From positions 985,800 through 1,049,799 of the forward strand of contig NC_079206.1 of NCBI RefSeq assembly GCF_026745355.1: DNA of 64,000 nucleotides, read 5' to 3'. The DNA is from Beta vulgaris subsp. vulgaris (taxonomy: Eukaryota; Streptophyta; Magnoliopsida; Caryophyllales; Amaranthaceae). The notes under the pieces are model-generated. The model did not search any database, was not told the origin of the DNA, and saw only the letters and a list, made by a program, of their open reading frames with translations. The translations under genes were made by a program, and so were the position numbers. Numbering within the stretch: position 1 is the stretch's first letter; each line of letters begins with the position of its first letter. Below, piece after piece: positions 13,035-24,890 of this stretch.

Positions 13035-13288
13035 TACTCCCTTCATCCCCTGTTTTATTTTGCACAGTCTCCAAGACGTACCTTTGACCTACGATATCTT
13101 CTATTTCTTATTTGTAAAAATATAAAAAGTCGATATTATGAATTTACATATTGAGACGAATCAAACAAGACCTCTCATGAATATATATGTTTTTTTGTAT
13201 AATATATTAGTAAGAATATTTGGTCAAAGTTTTTAAAATTTGACTCCCAAAATAGAAATGGAAACTATATTTTGAGACAGAGGGAGTA
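13035..13288. mobile_element. Stowaway-type MITE (same family as 62297-62557)
   Basis: Left TACTCCCTTCATCCCCTGTT, right ending ACAGAGGGAGTA. The interior shares the segment CTCCAAGAC...TACCTTTGACCTACGATATC with the copy at 62297-62557, so the two are one family. A related end at about 13303-13507 may be a second, worn copy. Confidence 0.75.
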
Positions 13289-13508
13289 TTCAGTATTCTA
13301 TTACTCCCTCTAATCAAACTAGAGTCACATCTACAAACTGAGTGTGATTATAAAGACATAACTTTGATTATTAATAACTATACAATAGAATCCAACAATA
13401 TTATTCCACATCAATATGATTTATCTAATATATCAATAGGATCAAAGATGAAGTTTGTCCAAGCTCACTCTAGCCTGAGTTATCTATTTTGGGATAGCGG
13501 AAGTAATA

Positions 13509-13594
<86 letters not shown>
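13509..13594. repeat. (TA)n microsatellite, 86 bp
   Basis: About 43 TA units with one AATA break near 13564. Open frames through it on both strands encode only alternating Tyr-Ile and are not genes. Confidence 0.9.
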
Positions 13595-13596
<2 letters not shown>

Positions 13597-15090
13597 CGTT
13601 GGCAAAAGAGCCTATAGAGATGGTAAAAAGTGACACTACCTGCCAACCCGATTTGAACCTCACAAAAAATAGTGGGTTTGGGTCAAGGTCAAGTTTCAAC
13701 TTGTTAAGAATAACCCACATGTGAGGTAGGAAATAATTGTCCCAAATTGAAGAATTAGAGAGAGATTGACTAACATATAAGTTTGTGGATTACTCCACCT
13801 ATCACCAATTGATTTTATGATGGAACCCTGTCAACCTTGTATGTGGTCAATCTCTCATCTGACATGGGCTTGTGTACATGCTCAATGAAGTTTATCACAA
13901 TTGATTTAAGTAAATGGGTTGACTCAACATAACTCATATATTAAACGTGTTGGGTTAGGGTTGAACATTTTAACCCGAATCTAACACGACAATCCGTCTA
14001 ATCGCTCTTCTATATGAATAGTATTAGTTGGGCTTAAAATAATTTGAATATTTTTCATTAAAATATAAGATTTATTCTTTGGTTGTTTGTTTTTGTTTAG
14101 TTAGGTTAGATATTAGTATATATGACATGGGTTAAAAAATATATATAAAACACTTTTGTTTAGTTTTTGCATATATAAGCGTTTGACAAATGGGTCAATA
14201 TAGCGGGCCGCGTAACCCAGTTAATATATGGATCGGGTTAGAATTGTGTGTTAATAATCCGTTTAATAAATATGTCGAGTTAGGGTTGAGGGTGTTCAAC
14301 CCATTTACAAACAGACCGTACACGTACTTGACACGATATGATCATTGAAAACATAATTAACCATCGATCAAATGAAATCTAAAGGCTCTTCACCCTAATT
14401 CAAATAAAAATATCTATATAACTTTGAAAAACTTAAAAGTGTTACAAAATTTTAGGTGCTCCAACATAATTTTTAAAACTTTTATCACATACTTTACTCA
14501 AATGAGCACAATATCAAATGTGTAAATATTAAATTTATAAAAAATGTGAGACAAAACAAAACCTAGTTCTTGAGGCTCTTGAGAGCACTATAGAGATTTA
14601 GAAAAACTTTGAATCCAAAAACAATGGTTACAATTTTTTCTTATTTACGTGTGTAACCATTTATACTTTTCTTAAATAACATAATATGCCAAGCTCAAAT
14701 TAAAAAAAAATTATCTTAATCAGTTTAATCTTTTACTTATGTTGTATTATCAGAAGGGAGTTGCAGTGAAGCATATGTTGTATTGTAGACAGTAAACAAG
14801 CACTCCAAGTACACTGATTGAAAGAGTAATTGGTTAAGTGTATAAACCAAGCTAACGTTGTACTAGATAGTAAGAGTAATATACAACAAACAGTCAAGCG
14901 GCGAATAGCATGGCCAAGACATGTAGGGTCATATATGGTACGATGATTGTGTCGTAATTAGGATTTTCCCTCACCTCCCTAGTTATTGTAATGAACACCT
15001 AATCTCGAACTGTAATATTTTGAATTCTAATGTTTAATGAATGGAGGGCTTTGTTTACCAAACAAAAAAAAAAATACAACAAACATATTT
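13595..15090. other. intergenic, no gene seen
   Basis: AT-rich. Scattered GGGTT and AACCC motifs at 13640-14300 look like old retroelement or satellite debris. No exon or RNA gene is supported. Confidence 0.4.
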
Positions 15091-16124
15091 GGGAAATTCT
15101 ATATGGTGACCCTCAAGTTTTTTAAATTCTATTTGGTAGACAGCTTTTATCTTTCCTCTATTTGGTAACCCTTTACTTTATTTTCTGCATTTTCTTTGAC
15201 CTTATTACATTTTTAAACTATTTTTTAAATAAAAATTGATCTTTTTAATTACAAAAAACTGATTATAAAATGAAAAAAAAAAACTCAAACCCTCCCCTTC
15301 CCTTCTCCATTTCCGGCGCCCCCTCCCCTTCCCTTCTCCATTTCCGGCACCCCCTCCCTTTCCCTTCTCCATTTCCGGCTCCCCCTCCCTGTTTCTGGCG
15401 CCCCCTTCCCTTCTCCTTTTCCGGCGCCCCCTCCCCTTCCTTTCTCCATTTCCGGCGACCCCTCCCTTCCCTTCTCCATTTTCCACCTCCTCCCCTATCG
15501 AAAATGCAACCCCCTCCCAGAAACTACTCTCTTTCCCTACTGCTGCAAAACCACCTCCACGAAACCCATTTCCCTGAACCTTAACCTACAGGAAAAGCAG
15601 AAAGGATGGAGGTTGCGTGAAGGGGAGGGGGTCGAAATTGGGGACGGGGTAGGGAGTTGGGGTCGTAATCAAGGACGGATAAGGGAGGGGTGGCCGAAAT
15701 CGGCAATGGGGATGGGGGCTGAAATCGAGAACGGGAAGGGGAAAGTTGCGGGGAGAGCTGATTTTGGGGGTTGCGGTGCTTGCATGGGGTGGGGTTGCGG
15801 TGGTCGCAGGTTGTGGGGTGGGGTGGGGGTGGTAGCAAGAGGCCGGAACCGGGGGATTATTTGCGGTAGTCACAGGCTAGGGGAGGGGAAAGGAGGGTGG
15901 GATGGGTGGTAATGGTAGGGGAGGATTTGGATTTTTTTTTTTAATTTCAAAATCAGTTTTTTGTAATTGAAAAATCAATTTTTGAATTAAAAAATGATTT
16001 TAAAATGCAATAAGGTTAAAGAAAATTAAAAAAATAGAGTAGAGGGTTACCAAATAGAGGAAAGATAAAAATTGTCTACCAAATAGAATTTGAAAAAGTT
16101 GAGGGTCACCATATAGAATTTCCC
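15091..16124. mobile_element. Mutator-like foldback element with GC-rich core
   Basis: Long terminal inverted repeats of roughly 180 bp are visible: GGGAAATTCTATATGGTGAC at the left and its complement at the right. A perfect 9-bp target duplication AACATATTT flanks it (15082-15090 and 16125-16133). Long TIRs with a 9-bp duplication are the hallmark of MULEs. No transposase is present. The core (about 15290-15915) is strikingly GC-rich against AT-rich surroundings, C-rich on the + strand in its first half and G-rich in its second, and holds a 31-bp minisatellite. The core could be captured host DNA (Pack-MULE style) or an expanded repeat. Its position is just beyond the 3' end of the YABBY gene. 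Confidence 0.85.
15295..15485 (+). repeat. 31-bp C-rich minisatellite inside the MULE
   Basis: The unit CTTCTCCATTTCCGGCGCCC recurs about six times (starts near 15302, 15333, 15364, 15410, 15441 and 15471) with spacing mostly 30-31 bp. Because 31 is not a multiple of three, open frames here change phase in each unit and are unlikely to be coding. Confidence 0.8.
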
Positions 16125-16329
16125 AACATATTTTCATTATTGAAATTACTGGAAGCCATGCATGGAGGGTTATGAAGATATCACGTACATAGATTAGAGA
16201 TAAATTAACAAGGCCATTAATCTTGATATCTTAATTACATTCGTCGTCGACGACTATTATGAAAAACCATCCCCTAATTGAAGCAATGTAGAAGGTTACA
16301 AATTAATCAAACATCAGCATAGTTTTGAT

Positions 16330-19300
16330 TTAATATGGAGAAACACCAACATTAGTTTGAGCAGAGTAAAATCCACTTCTCATGCGAACATTATCTTCTC
16401 CAGCTTCCTACTTACATTAATAACAAACATGCAAATTTCAAAAACAAGAAGAAAAAAACACGATGAAAATGTCTGTTTTATGTTTTTTTGGGGAAAAAAA
16501 TGGTGTTTTGCCCTAGAAAATATTATTGGAATGAAGAAATACCTGAGGATGGTGAGGGCGCATGGTACTTGTCCTTTTCGCCGTCTGATCCGGCATTAGC
16601 CCAAAATGGATGTGGGGGAAGTGGGCCCACTGTTAATTACCATAATTATACCTTTTAGTTAAATTTCATGCAAAATCTTTTATAAAATTGGTCTATGGAA
16701 ACCCTAATTGTAGACATGTAGTAATATTATAAGAATAGAAATTAAGATTGTAAATTTGTAGTAGCTTCTCTACAAAGTATAAATCCTATGATAATTCCTT
16801 CCCCCACAATAATATTTCACGCGATATTCCGATCTTATGATATGATCATCTTTTATTTGAATGAAAAAGGAAGAAAATCAAGGTATCAATTATATTTTGT
16901 TTGATCGTCGATATTATTGTTCAAATCCTTCGTTAGATGTTATTTTATATTTTAGAAAAGCCTAAAATTTGATGTTTGGAATATGATTTTTTTTAAAAAA
17001 ATATTTTGTCTTTAAATTAAAGGTATTTTGCTTTCACTTTTTGCAATGAGATGCTTCACAATTTTAGGTTGCCTAAGACCTTGAGCTCGTGTCAATGATT
17101 AGAGTATGTACATGAAATTTTATAGTCCTGTTACCAAATATCGTCAATTTCATCACATGAACACACATCTTTAGACGGTTTGTCTAAAAATTAGTTGAAA
17201 TATGTTGATGTACCATAAATTCTTACTTACACTTGAGCTAACCTAATGTGACTGTAAATTTGTGATAATCGAACAACTTATATATTGTAAATAAGCATGA
17301 TATGGCAATTTTTTTCTCCAGATTGCTTACCCAAAAGAGAACAATGGCATACCTAAAATCAACTATTAAACTATCGACATATGGTAAGTTCTATAAACGA
17401 TAAGTGATAGAGTATAGATCTATTCCTGAGGCCTCAACCATCAGCTTAAACTTTTAGTTGAGTTGGTCCTTTGACATGGTACCGGAGCCAGCGTGACATA
17501 AAGGTCACAGGTTCGAATCTCATCCACCCCTCCTTTCTCAGTGGAATATTTAGCGCCAGGTATGAGGGAGACTTGTACTGCATCAACACTTCAAGACCTA
17601 AGGGCTCTTGCGTGAGGGAGTGTGATAGAGTATAGATCTATTCCTGGACCCTCAATCATCAGCTTAAACTTTTGGTTGAGTTGGTCACAACAATAAGGTT
17701 GTGCAAATATTGGACAAATCTCGAATCAAAATTCTGGGTAAGTAATTAAGGGCTCGTTCGACATCAGTGTGATTTTCAGTTTTTTGGTTTTTTTTTTTAT
17801 GTAAAAAGTCATATGATATATGTCCTATAATGGACAAAAATTAGTCAAATTTATTAGGAACATGATGATTTTGAAAACTGACAACTAAAAAATGAAAACC
17901 GCTTTTTCTTTTTCATATTTTTTGTTTTTAGTTTTTAAAAAACCGAAAACAAAAAACGATAACGAACCGGTCCTAAATTTTCGTATACGATTTAGGGTTG
18001 GATAATTGCAATGTGAATTAAATTGTCAATCAAAACAAATGATCAACAATTAACCAAATAAACTTAACTCAACAATAAAGAATGTCTATTTTCATATTCT
18101 AAACGAAATCAAACAAACTAATTAAAGTGCATAAAATGCTTAAACTAAAAACTTTATTAATATGCATGCTTGAATTAAAGTAAGTTAAATAATCATACAT
18201 TCTTGGCAGCAGCACTGAAAGCCTCTCTGTGCGAAATATCGGGATTTTCAGCCTTAATACGCTGAATCTCTTCTCTGCATTCACAATTTTTGACTAATTA
18301 ATTAGAAAATAATGTCACTAAATAGGCTAGAAATTAAAGAGAAAGAAGAAATCTTAGAGAATTGAGGATGGATTACTTACTTGATAAAGCGATTGTAAGC
18401 AGAAGGAACTCTCTGTCTTTTTTCTGGAGCTGGCACCCCAAATTACCCAAAATTTTATTAGAAAATTCATAGATAATAGCTTTTAATTTTTCATCAACAA
18501 CAAAAGCTTCAAAAATGAATATAAGTTCATTATCAAAAATTTCCAAATGTCTACACTATAAAAGATTACTAAACCCTTATTCATAATAGAAAATACTACT
18601 AATAATAGTAAGTAATAAATGCGAGAATATTTACTTCCATAATCTTATTGTTTTTTTTTTACTTCGCATTAACTCGGAATTTAATCCCATGCAACGAAGC
18701 CATCATAGTATTTTTGAACTCCTACGAAAAGAGGATATGGTAATTGGATAATTTACTTAGGAAGTAGAAATACATAAAACTTGTGAGCTTGAACAATGCA
18801 TAATATTCATGAACTTACATTGTGATCACATCTGTTTATCTTAAACCATTTTAACTGACTTTAACTTAATATTCATGAACTTGACTTTTCTTGAACTACC
18901 TATTGGCTTCAATTTAACTCATTTCATTGGATCTCTTATTTAGATCGAGCTAAGTGAAATAATTAATGATGAACACGTTGTTGAATATGCTTCAAAATTA
19001 GTCAAATAGTTTCCTAATAGTTAAAACTAGTTGCTAACAGTTAGTTAGTGGACTAACAAGTAGTGGTCTAACAAGTTGTGGTCTACATAATGGTATATTT
19101 AGTGGATAGCAAGTAATGGGCTATGTAATTGACATGTTTCCAATTTTTCTGTTTAATGACTAATAGTTAAGATGTAATTAGTAGTGTTTTTCGTATGCCT
19201 ATTTAAAGACTGCTTTGTTTATTCATTTATGTGTGAATATATATATTAAAATGTAGTCTTTTTAACTTATCCACGTTTTTTTTCCTCCGCAAAAAATTCT

Positions 19301-21784
19301 ACACACGTGTCATTTGATTAATCTAAAATCTATTTTTTTTTTGTTGATATAAGTGAAGTTATTAGAATTCATTTGAACTTAATGCTAATTTTGATAGTAT
19401 TTTAAGGATTATTCCCAACTTTGCAAAATGCTTATAAATACTAAAAAATTAGTTTATCAGTGTACATAATTCCACTTCTTTTTCTTCAAATTAGACATAT
19501 CACATATGTTGATCGACAATAACAAATTCTCACTTTTTTGCAATAATTATTATATCTTCCCCACCCTCTTTGTTCACATCAGTCATCACTGGTTTTCACC
19601 CTTGGTTCCTTTTCCCTAAACTTCCGGGTGACAATGATATAACATCTCTCTCTCCCTCAATCACCAAACGAAAAGACATTGTCTTTTCAGAAAGGATATT
19701 AACAGTAATTAATTACCAGAAAAGATGAGTTAATTATTATCCTTTTTTGTCTTCTAACCCAATATTTTGAAACTTTGTAAATCTAAAACACCCATGAATA
19801 TTTTCCCTCCACAGTTGAAGAGTATGTCTTATAAGAGACCGCCTACTTTTAAATTAAAATTAGGCAATGGTAAGCTTAATATTAAAAAGAGAATCAGTCC
19901 AATAGTGATTAGGTTAATTTCTTTCGGTGACTAATTTAATCCATTTAATGACTAGGTCTACTTTTATATTAAAATTAGTCCGTCTCTTTTAATAATTTTT
20001 GACCGTTGAAATATGTACTTCTTCAAAAACTCTCACATAAAAAAAAGCGTTTCTTTTATTTCACAATGGAGGAAGTATATGATCGTCTGATTATCATGTA
20101 CCCTAGTTAATTTAATTACTTAACCTAAAGTTCTATTACAAACAAAGGATGGTGTTAGATGAACCAATAATTCTCGTATACTTCATACCCTGCCCCTTCA
20201 ATCATTTTCACTACAAGAAATGAAGAAAATGAAAGATTAGCTACCACTTTTTGTAATCAATAATGGTATGTATGTTACCCCCCAAAAAAAAAATACGACC
20301 AGTTTTTGGACTGCTAGTGTAACGAATGGCAACAAAAAACGTGATTTGAGGAGTGTACAAATACTTTAAATTGACCAAACTTATTGTTGCTTTTAATTAC
20401 AATAAATTGATTAAGCCCTATAGATAGCTCAAAGTACATAGTAACAAAGTCATCACTTAATGCTGAAACAACACTGAATCAATGACAAAGTTGCTGCAAA
20501 AAGTGGACATAGGCATTAAAAGAACACCCCCATTCCATTCTAACAAATAAATAATTTTTTCAAAATTCCATCAAATTTAATTCAACTTTTTTTTAATTAG
20601 ATGAATCATATATATGCAAGATCTTCAAAGAAAAATAGGATGAATTATGAAAATGCTCACGTCTATTAGTGGTAGGAGGCTTAGGCAGCTCATTCGAACC
20701 GCCACGGCTTAGTGTTGGAGTCATGTAACTAGATGTAGCATTTGGTTGTGTCACTGAGTAAGTTGGGGATGGATTTGCCATCTCTCCCTAATAAAACAAC
20801 AATCAAAATATAATTATCCAAGATTAGCAAAAGCTTGAACTACTAACATACTTTTGGAAAAACGAAGGATGTTTTGGCCTAATGGTTAAGATTGAAGTGT
20901 TGTGAACGATAGATCACAGGTTCAAATCCCCCTCCGCTTCTTTGTACTGCCTTCGTGGCTCATATCGATAACAAATAAAATACTTTGGGAAAAGTTAATG
21001 GAAAAAGTTAGAAAAAAAAAATTCAAAAGAAATTTGAGTTATTAGAATCTTATGCTTGAAGATGAGAATTTAACCTAAACCAAAGATGAAACCCTTATCT
21101 AGGTTTTCATTTAATGAAAAAAATTCTTATCATTCCAAAAGAAGAAACCCTAGCTAATGATACTTCTATAAATAACATGATAATCATACCAGACGATAAT
21201 GGGATGTGGGCGGAGAGTAGTAGTTATGAGCCAAATGAAACTGATTAGGCGGCGGCTGAACAAGTAGAGACCGCGTGTTGGCTGGCTGAAGGTGGGTGCA
21301 GTGGCCGCATCGGACCGTCACCGTCTTAAACAAGCTGCACGATGGCACACTTACCTGTCCAATAATTCAATAAGTAGCAAATTCCTTGAAATAACTCAAC
21401 ATAAACCCTAGAATAAGATACTCCAATATCTAAATCAAAAGCAATTTTTTAAGTATGTTAGACTACTTAAGATGATTGTGAAGGTACTGTTCTAACAACT
21501 GTACCTTCACAAATCTTGTCGAACAATAATAATAATAACAACAACAACGACCCAGTATATAACGAATCGAGTGCCGAGTGGTACATATTAGAGTGGTATA
21601 TGTAGTAGTAGTATAAGGGAAATGATGAGAAGAGAATAGAAAGTTTGATTAGTGTAAAATGTAGTAGTAATACATAACATACCGCAAGGACAGTCTCACA
21701 ACGAGTGCATTGGAGATAACAAAGTTGTTCAGAAGGTGGGAAGTGGTCCAATGACAAGTTAGTTGTAGTTGTAGAACTTGACAT
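16330..21784 (-). CDS. FIL: YABBY transcription factor, FIL/YAB1/YAB3 clade
   Basis: Seven exons on the minus strand: 21784-21683, 21354-21190, 20787-20661, 18429-18381, 18274-18199, 16629-16543 and 16407-16330, giving 227 residues with all phases consistent. An N-terminal C2C2 zinc finger uses C26, C29, C50 and C53. After a variable linker comes the YABBY (HMG-like) domain, about residues 130-185, with [32 protein letters not shown] and [27 protein letters not shown] near the start and the end ...NVGVSPY are typical of the FIL clade, which sets abaxial fate in leaves and floral organs; these are nuclear DNA-binding proteins. Oddities: the finger reads VPSCSLF instead of the usual VPCSSLF, and [10 protein letters not shown] replaces CTNLLSVNMR. 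Introns carry a SINE, a solo LTR, a TRIM and MITEs. Confidence 0.95.
17405..17692 (+). mobile_element. TRIM retroelement in YABBY intron 5
   Basis: Two short direct terminal repeats (17405-17476 and 17623-17692), each starting TGATAGAGTATAGATCTATT and ending in CA, enclose a 146-bp core. The first repeat is followed at once by TGGTACCGGAGC, a primer binding site for initiator tRNA-Met with two changes; GTGAGGGAG before the second acts as a polypurine tract. ATAAG is duplicated on both sides. There is no coding capacity. A second copy lies at 46128-46422. Confidence 0.85.
17750..17973. mobile_element. MITE in YABBY intron 5
   Basis: Left GGGCTCGTTCGACATC and right GATAACGAACCGGTCC form imperfect inverted ends, with GTCATATGATATATGTCC and CAGTTTTTT-type inner segments mirrored in the right half. 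Similar motifs occur near 5725-5790. Confidence 0.5.
18979..19303 (+). mobile_element. solo copia-type LTR in YABBY intron 3
   Basis: Starts TGTTGAATATGC, ends TTCTACA, and is flanked by a perfect CACGT duplication (18974-18978 and 19304-19308). It contains GCCTATTTAAAGACTG, a likely TATA region. It is closely related to the solo LTR at 39692-39970. A lone LTR with a target duplication arises by recombination between the two LTRs of a full element. Confidence 0.85.
19830..20015. mobile_element. half of a foldback MITE in YABBY intron 3
   Basis: This stretch (CTTATAAGAGACCGCC ... CTTTCGGTGACTAATTTAAT ... AGTCCGTCTCTTTTAATAAT) matches the left half of the complete foldback at 43285-43625. The matching right arm is absent here. 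Confidence 0.5.
20864..20971 (+). mobile_element. tRNA-derived SINE copy in YABBY intron 2
   Basis: A-box-like TGGCCTAATGGTTAAG and B-box-like GGTTCAAATCC sit about 30 bases apart, followed by TTGTACTGCCTTCGTGGC. The same unit recurs at 35214-35325 and, reversed, at 57604-57720. The lack of a cloverleaf acceptor stem rules out a tRNA gene. Confidence 0.6.
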
Positions 21785-22630
21785 TTCCTTAGCTTTTTTT
21801 TCTCTCTTATATAATTTTGATATCAGAGAATTGAATTATGATCAATCCTGTATTTGAGAGATTTGATTTGATTTGATTTGATTGATGGGTTTGACTGATG
21901 AAATCAACACCTTGGATCCTTTTTTTTCTTTTCTTTTACTTTATTATGAGTTTGATTTCAGCTTTGTGTATTTCTGCTCAGATGAAAGACAGGTTAGTGG
22001 AGAGAAAGAGAGAGAAAGATAAGAGAAAAGAGAGTGAGAAAGATAGTGGGGGAGCTGTTTTTGATCTAGTAGGTAATAATAAGAGAGATATCTTAAATAA
22101 GGAAGCAAAAGTATTGTTCTTACTTGCTCATCTCCTTATTTATGTACTCATTCATCCCTATTTTGTCCCTTTGTGTAACCTTCTATACCCTGGCCTAAAT
22201 GATTCTACATGTATGGATGTATGTCATGTTCATTTATGTCATCACTAACATGATGATGTATGTGATATACTTCTGGTGCGTTTTTGATTTTCATGACCTA
22301 AAAATTTAAATTAGTTTCAAGTTTAATAAGTTTATATCAGTTTTAATAAATTTAGACAAGTTTCAACAAGTATTAGCAGCTTATAGAAAAAAAGTTCAAC
22401 TATTCTATTAAGTTCAAATGAGTTTGATGTAGATATGTTCAAGTTAAATAAGGTAACGGAAATTAATGTTCCTTCATTTTATCTCATCATCACTATTTGA
22501 CTTCTTAAATGATCTCAAATTATTGAATGATCCCTTGTACATTTATTGAGGAAAATACACGCTTTTGACTATTACTATCTTTACTTACACATTGAATCCG
22601 CCCCGAGGACTGTTGACATTCACGATACTT
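21785..22630. other. YABBY promoter side, no gene seen
   Basis: Upstream of the YABBY start on the minus strand. A GATTT repeat (about 21857-21882) and a purine-rich GAGAAAGAGAGAGAAAG tract (about 21995-22045) are present. TTATATAA at about 21807-21814 is too close to the start codon to be a sure TATA box. Open frames here lack homology. Confidence 0.4.
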
Positions 22631-22886
22631 AGGGCCTGTTCTCCCCAGCTTATTTTCAGTCCAGTTCAATTCAGTTCAGTTCAATTCAGTTCAGTTCAAT
22701 TCAGTTTAGTTCAGTTCCGACCAGTTCAGTTCAGTTCAGCTCTTGACAATACTTTTACTCTCACATATCACTATTCATTTCAGTTCAGTTCAATTCATTT
22801 TAGTTCAGTTCACTTCAGTTCAGATCAGTTCAGTTCAAATCAGTTCAGTTCAGTTCAACTGTTTTATGTCGAAGAGAACAGACCCT
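22631..22886. mobile_element. TTCAG-rich MITE
   Basis: AGGGCCTGTTCTCC at the left and GAGAACAGACCCT at the right are inverted ends, flanked by TACTT on both sides (22626-22630 and 22887-22891). The interior is built of TTCAG/TTCAA units around a conserved centre CAATACTTTTACTCTCA. The same family lies in the lumen-protein gene at 39128-39273. Confidence 0.7.
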
Positions 22887-24249
22887 TACTTACAACTCTT
22901 GAGGATCTCATATAAAGATGTACTAACACTTGCTTAAACCATACAATTTTGTTAAAAAAGCTAGTATATAATTGTGAACTATGACTAGGGTAATGTGTGC
23001 CAATGTTCCATCTAGCTTTAAGTGCCATATTTCCATAAATCATCTATACCACTAATCACTATGTCCTTTTGAAAATAATACTTACATTTGATGAAACATC
23101 CAACCTAATAAAAATACTATGTCAATTATATCATTTCTTCATAGAGTAACAATATAATATATCACTTACATTGATATATATAATAACATATTTAACTAAT
23201 CAATTTAAAAGAATAGTTGTTGATTAAACCGTATAGCTCTACTATATATCAGGGTACGTACTCTCCATCCAATTTGAACACGACATACTTGAGCGTGGAG
23301 ATAGAGTAACAGAATCCCACTTCCAAAGTGCCTTTAGTAGTAAGACACAAATTACGACGACATGATAGTGGATGAAGAGAGACATAGGGATTGTAACAGC
23401 TTACAATGGATAGCTAGTCACATACATAGCCATAGGTCCATTATAGACATATATGTGATGTTGGTGGTGTTCCCAATTTATCTTTGTAGTTTGTGTTTGT
23501 ATGTGAGAGAGGGGGAAAGGGGGGGAAGCAGACGCGGCAGATATGGGAGAGGAGTTAGAAAGGGACATTTGCTTATTGTTTTTGATCATTCACTTGTTGC
23601 TATCACAGTTAAGAGGGGTCTGTGATCTTATGTATGTGGTTCCTATTTTCTCCTTAAATTGATCTTTTTTCTTGCGTTCTTAAATTATTAGTAATTTTAG
23701 GGTTAATGTGAAACCTTTCTGTAAGCTCCCTGCTGGTGGTTTTATCACTTTCTTTACACAGTCAATAACTCAATAGTGGTACAAGCCTAGAAAATGTAGC
23801 TAACAAATTCAATGCACTTATGTAGTTTCTAAACTACTTTGTATTACTGTAGATGTCAACTAGTTTAATTGGTCAAAATTTTGAGAGGCGATGTCCAAGA
23901 CTTGCGATTAAATTCCGTCTACATTAGTATTCGCCTTTGTGATTTTCTCTACACCAAAAATAACTTCTTTGTATTACTAAATTCAATATTAGGAATTTTT
24001 TTCAAATGACTTCATAATATGATTGGTCCTAAAGTTTCACATTCGTTATTTTAACCCGTTTGAAGCGCGTACATAAAATTAACTATATAAATTAAAGTGC
24101 ATATGAACAATTCTTTTTTGTATGGGATCTTTTTGGAGGTTTGTTGATAATTTGGTTTTGCCGATTTCATTGATGATTTTTGGAGGTTATAATAGATAAA
24201 AATGACACAAATAAGAAAATGAAGAGTTCTCCCACTCTAGAGCATAATA

Positions 24250-24482
24250 AAGTCTGTTTTGTTCATCTTATTTTCAGTTCTCGTAAGAAAAATTAACTAA
24301 GTTCAACTAAATTTAGATAATAAGGTCTAATAAATTCCGTTCAGGAAAACTAAGCAAAAATAAGGTTTGTGACACTTACAAAATAAGGCAATAATTTTAA
24401 GCACAAGCCAATAAGGTCTAATAAGTTTATGTAAGTTCATTAACTCTTCAAATAAGCAAAAATAGGTAAAAAAGAACGGACC
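24250..24482. mobile_element. MITE related to the TTCAG family
   Basis: Left AGTCTGTTTTGTTCATCTTA and right GGTAAAAAAGAACGGACCT are inverted; the ends resemble the TTCAG-rich family (…CTGTTCTT…CTTATTTTCAG). Boundaries are approximate. Confidence 0.45.
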
Positions 24483-24837
24483 TAAAATATCCGGGCAATT
24501 CAAGAGAAACGCTAATTTATTAGAAAAAAATAGTAGTTGTTCATATAATCAACTGATAAGAGAGGAAAGAAAGATACTTCTAAATTTTTTAGATGAGATG
24601 AGCTTTCTCATAAACACCATTGTTATATTTCTAATTAAGGTCTGCGAAATACAAATTTTATCAAATAATGATAACTAAACTATCAAATAATGCACTTAAT
24701 ATATTATGACTCTTCTTCTATTATTGAGGGGAACTAACTAGGTGAAAAAGGCTTATAGAATTTAACATTCTTTGAAAAAAATTCTATAATTCGAGAAGGT
24801 GAAAAGATTTAATTTGTATATGATACTTTGTTTGTAT

Positions 24838-24890
24838 GTCTATATAAATATATTAAAAGGCGTGTGTGACAATGTATACACGCCACATGT
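24838..24890 (+). mobile_element. possible Helitron 5' end
   Basis: TCTATATAAATATATTAAAA followed by GGCGTGTGTGAC closely matches the 5' end of the element at 53059-53318 (there TCTATACAAATATATTAAAA, GGCGTG). I could not find a matching 3' end, so this may be truncated. Confidence 0.35.

Noticed and set aside
13364..13720. Open frames encoding Tyr-Ile runs
   Set aside because: They are translations of the (TA)n microsatellite.
15205..15912. Pro/Ser- and Gly/Arg-rich open frames at 15205-15912 on both strands
   Set aside because: They arise from the GC-rich, stop-poor core of the MULE and its 31-bp repeat, with several overlapping frames and no codon or homology signal.
20864..20971. Possible tRNA genes at 20.9, 35.2 and 57.6 kb
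   Set aside because: A- and B-box motifs are present, but no acceptor or anticodon stem folds, and the three sites share a longer common body: SINE copies.
22650..22860. Simple TTCAG microsatellite
   Set aside because: Inverted ends, a conserved centre and a TACTT duplication show it is the interior of a MITE.
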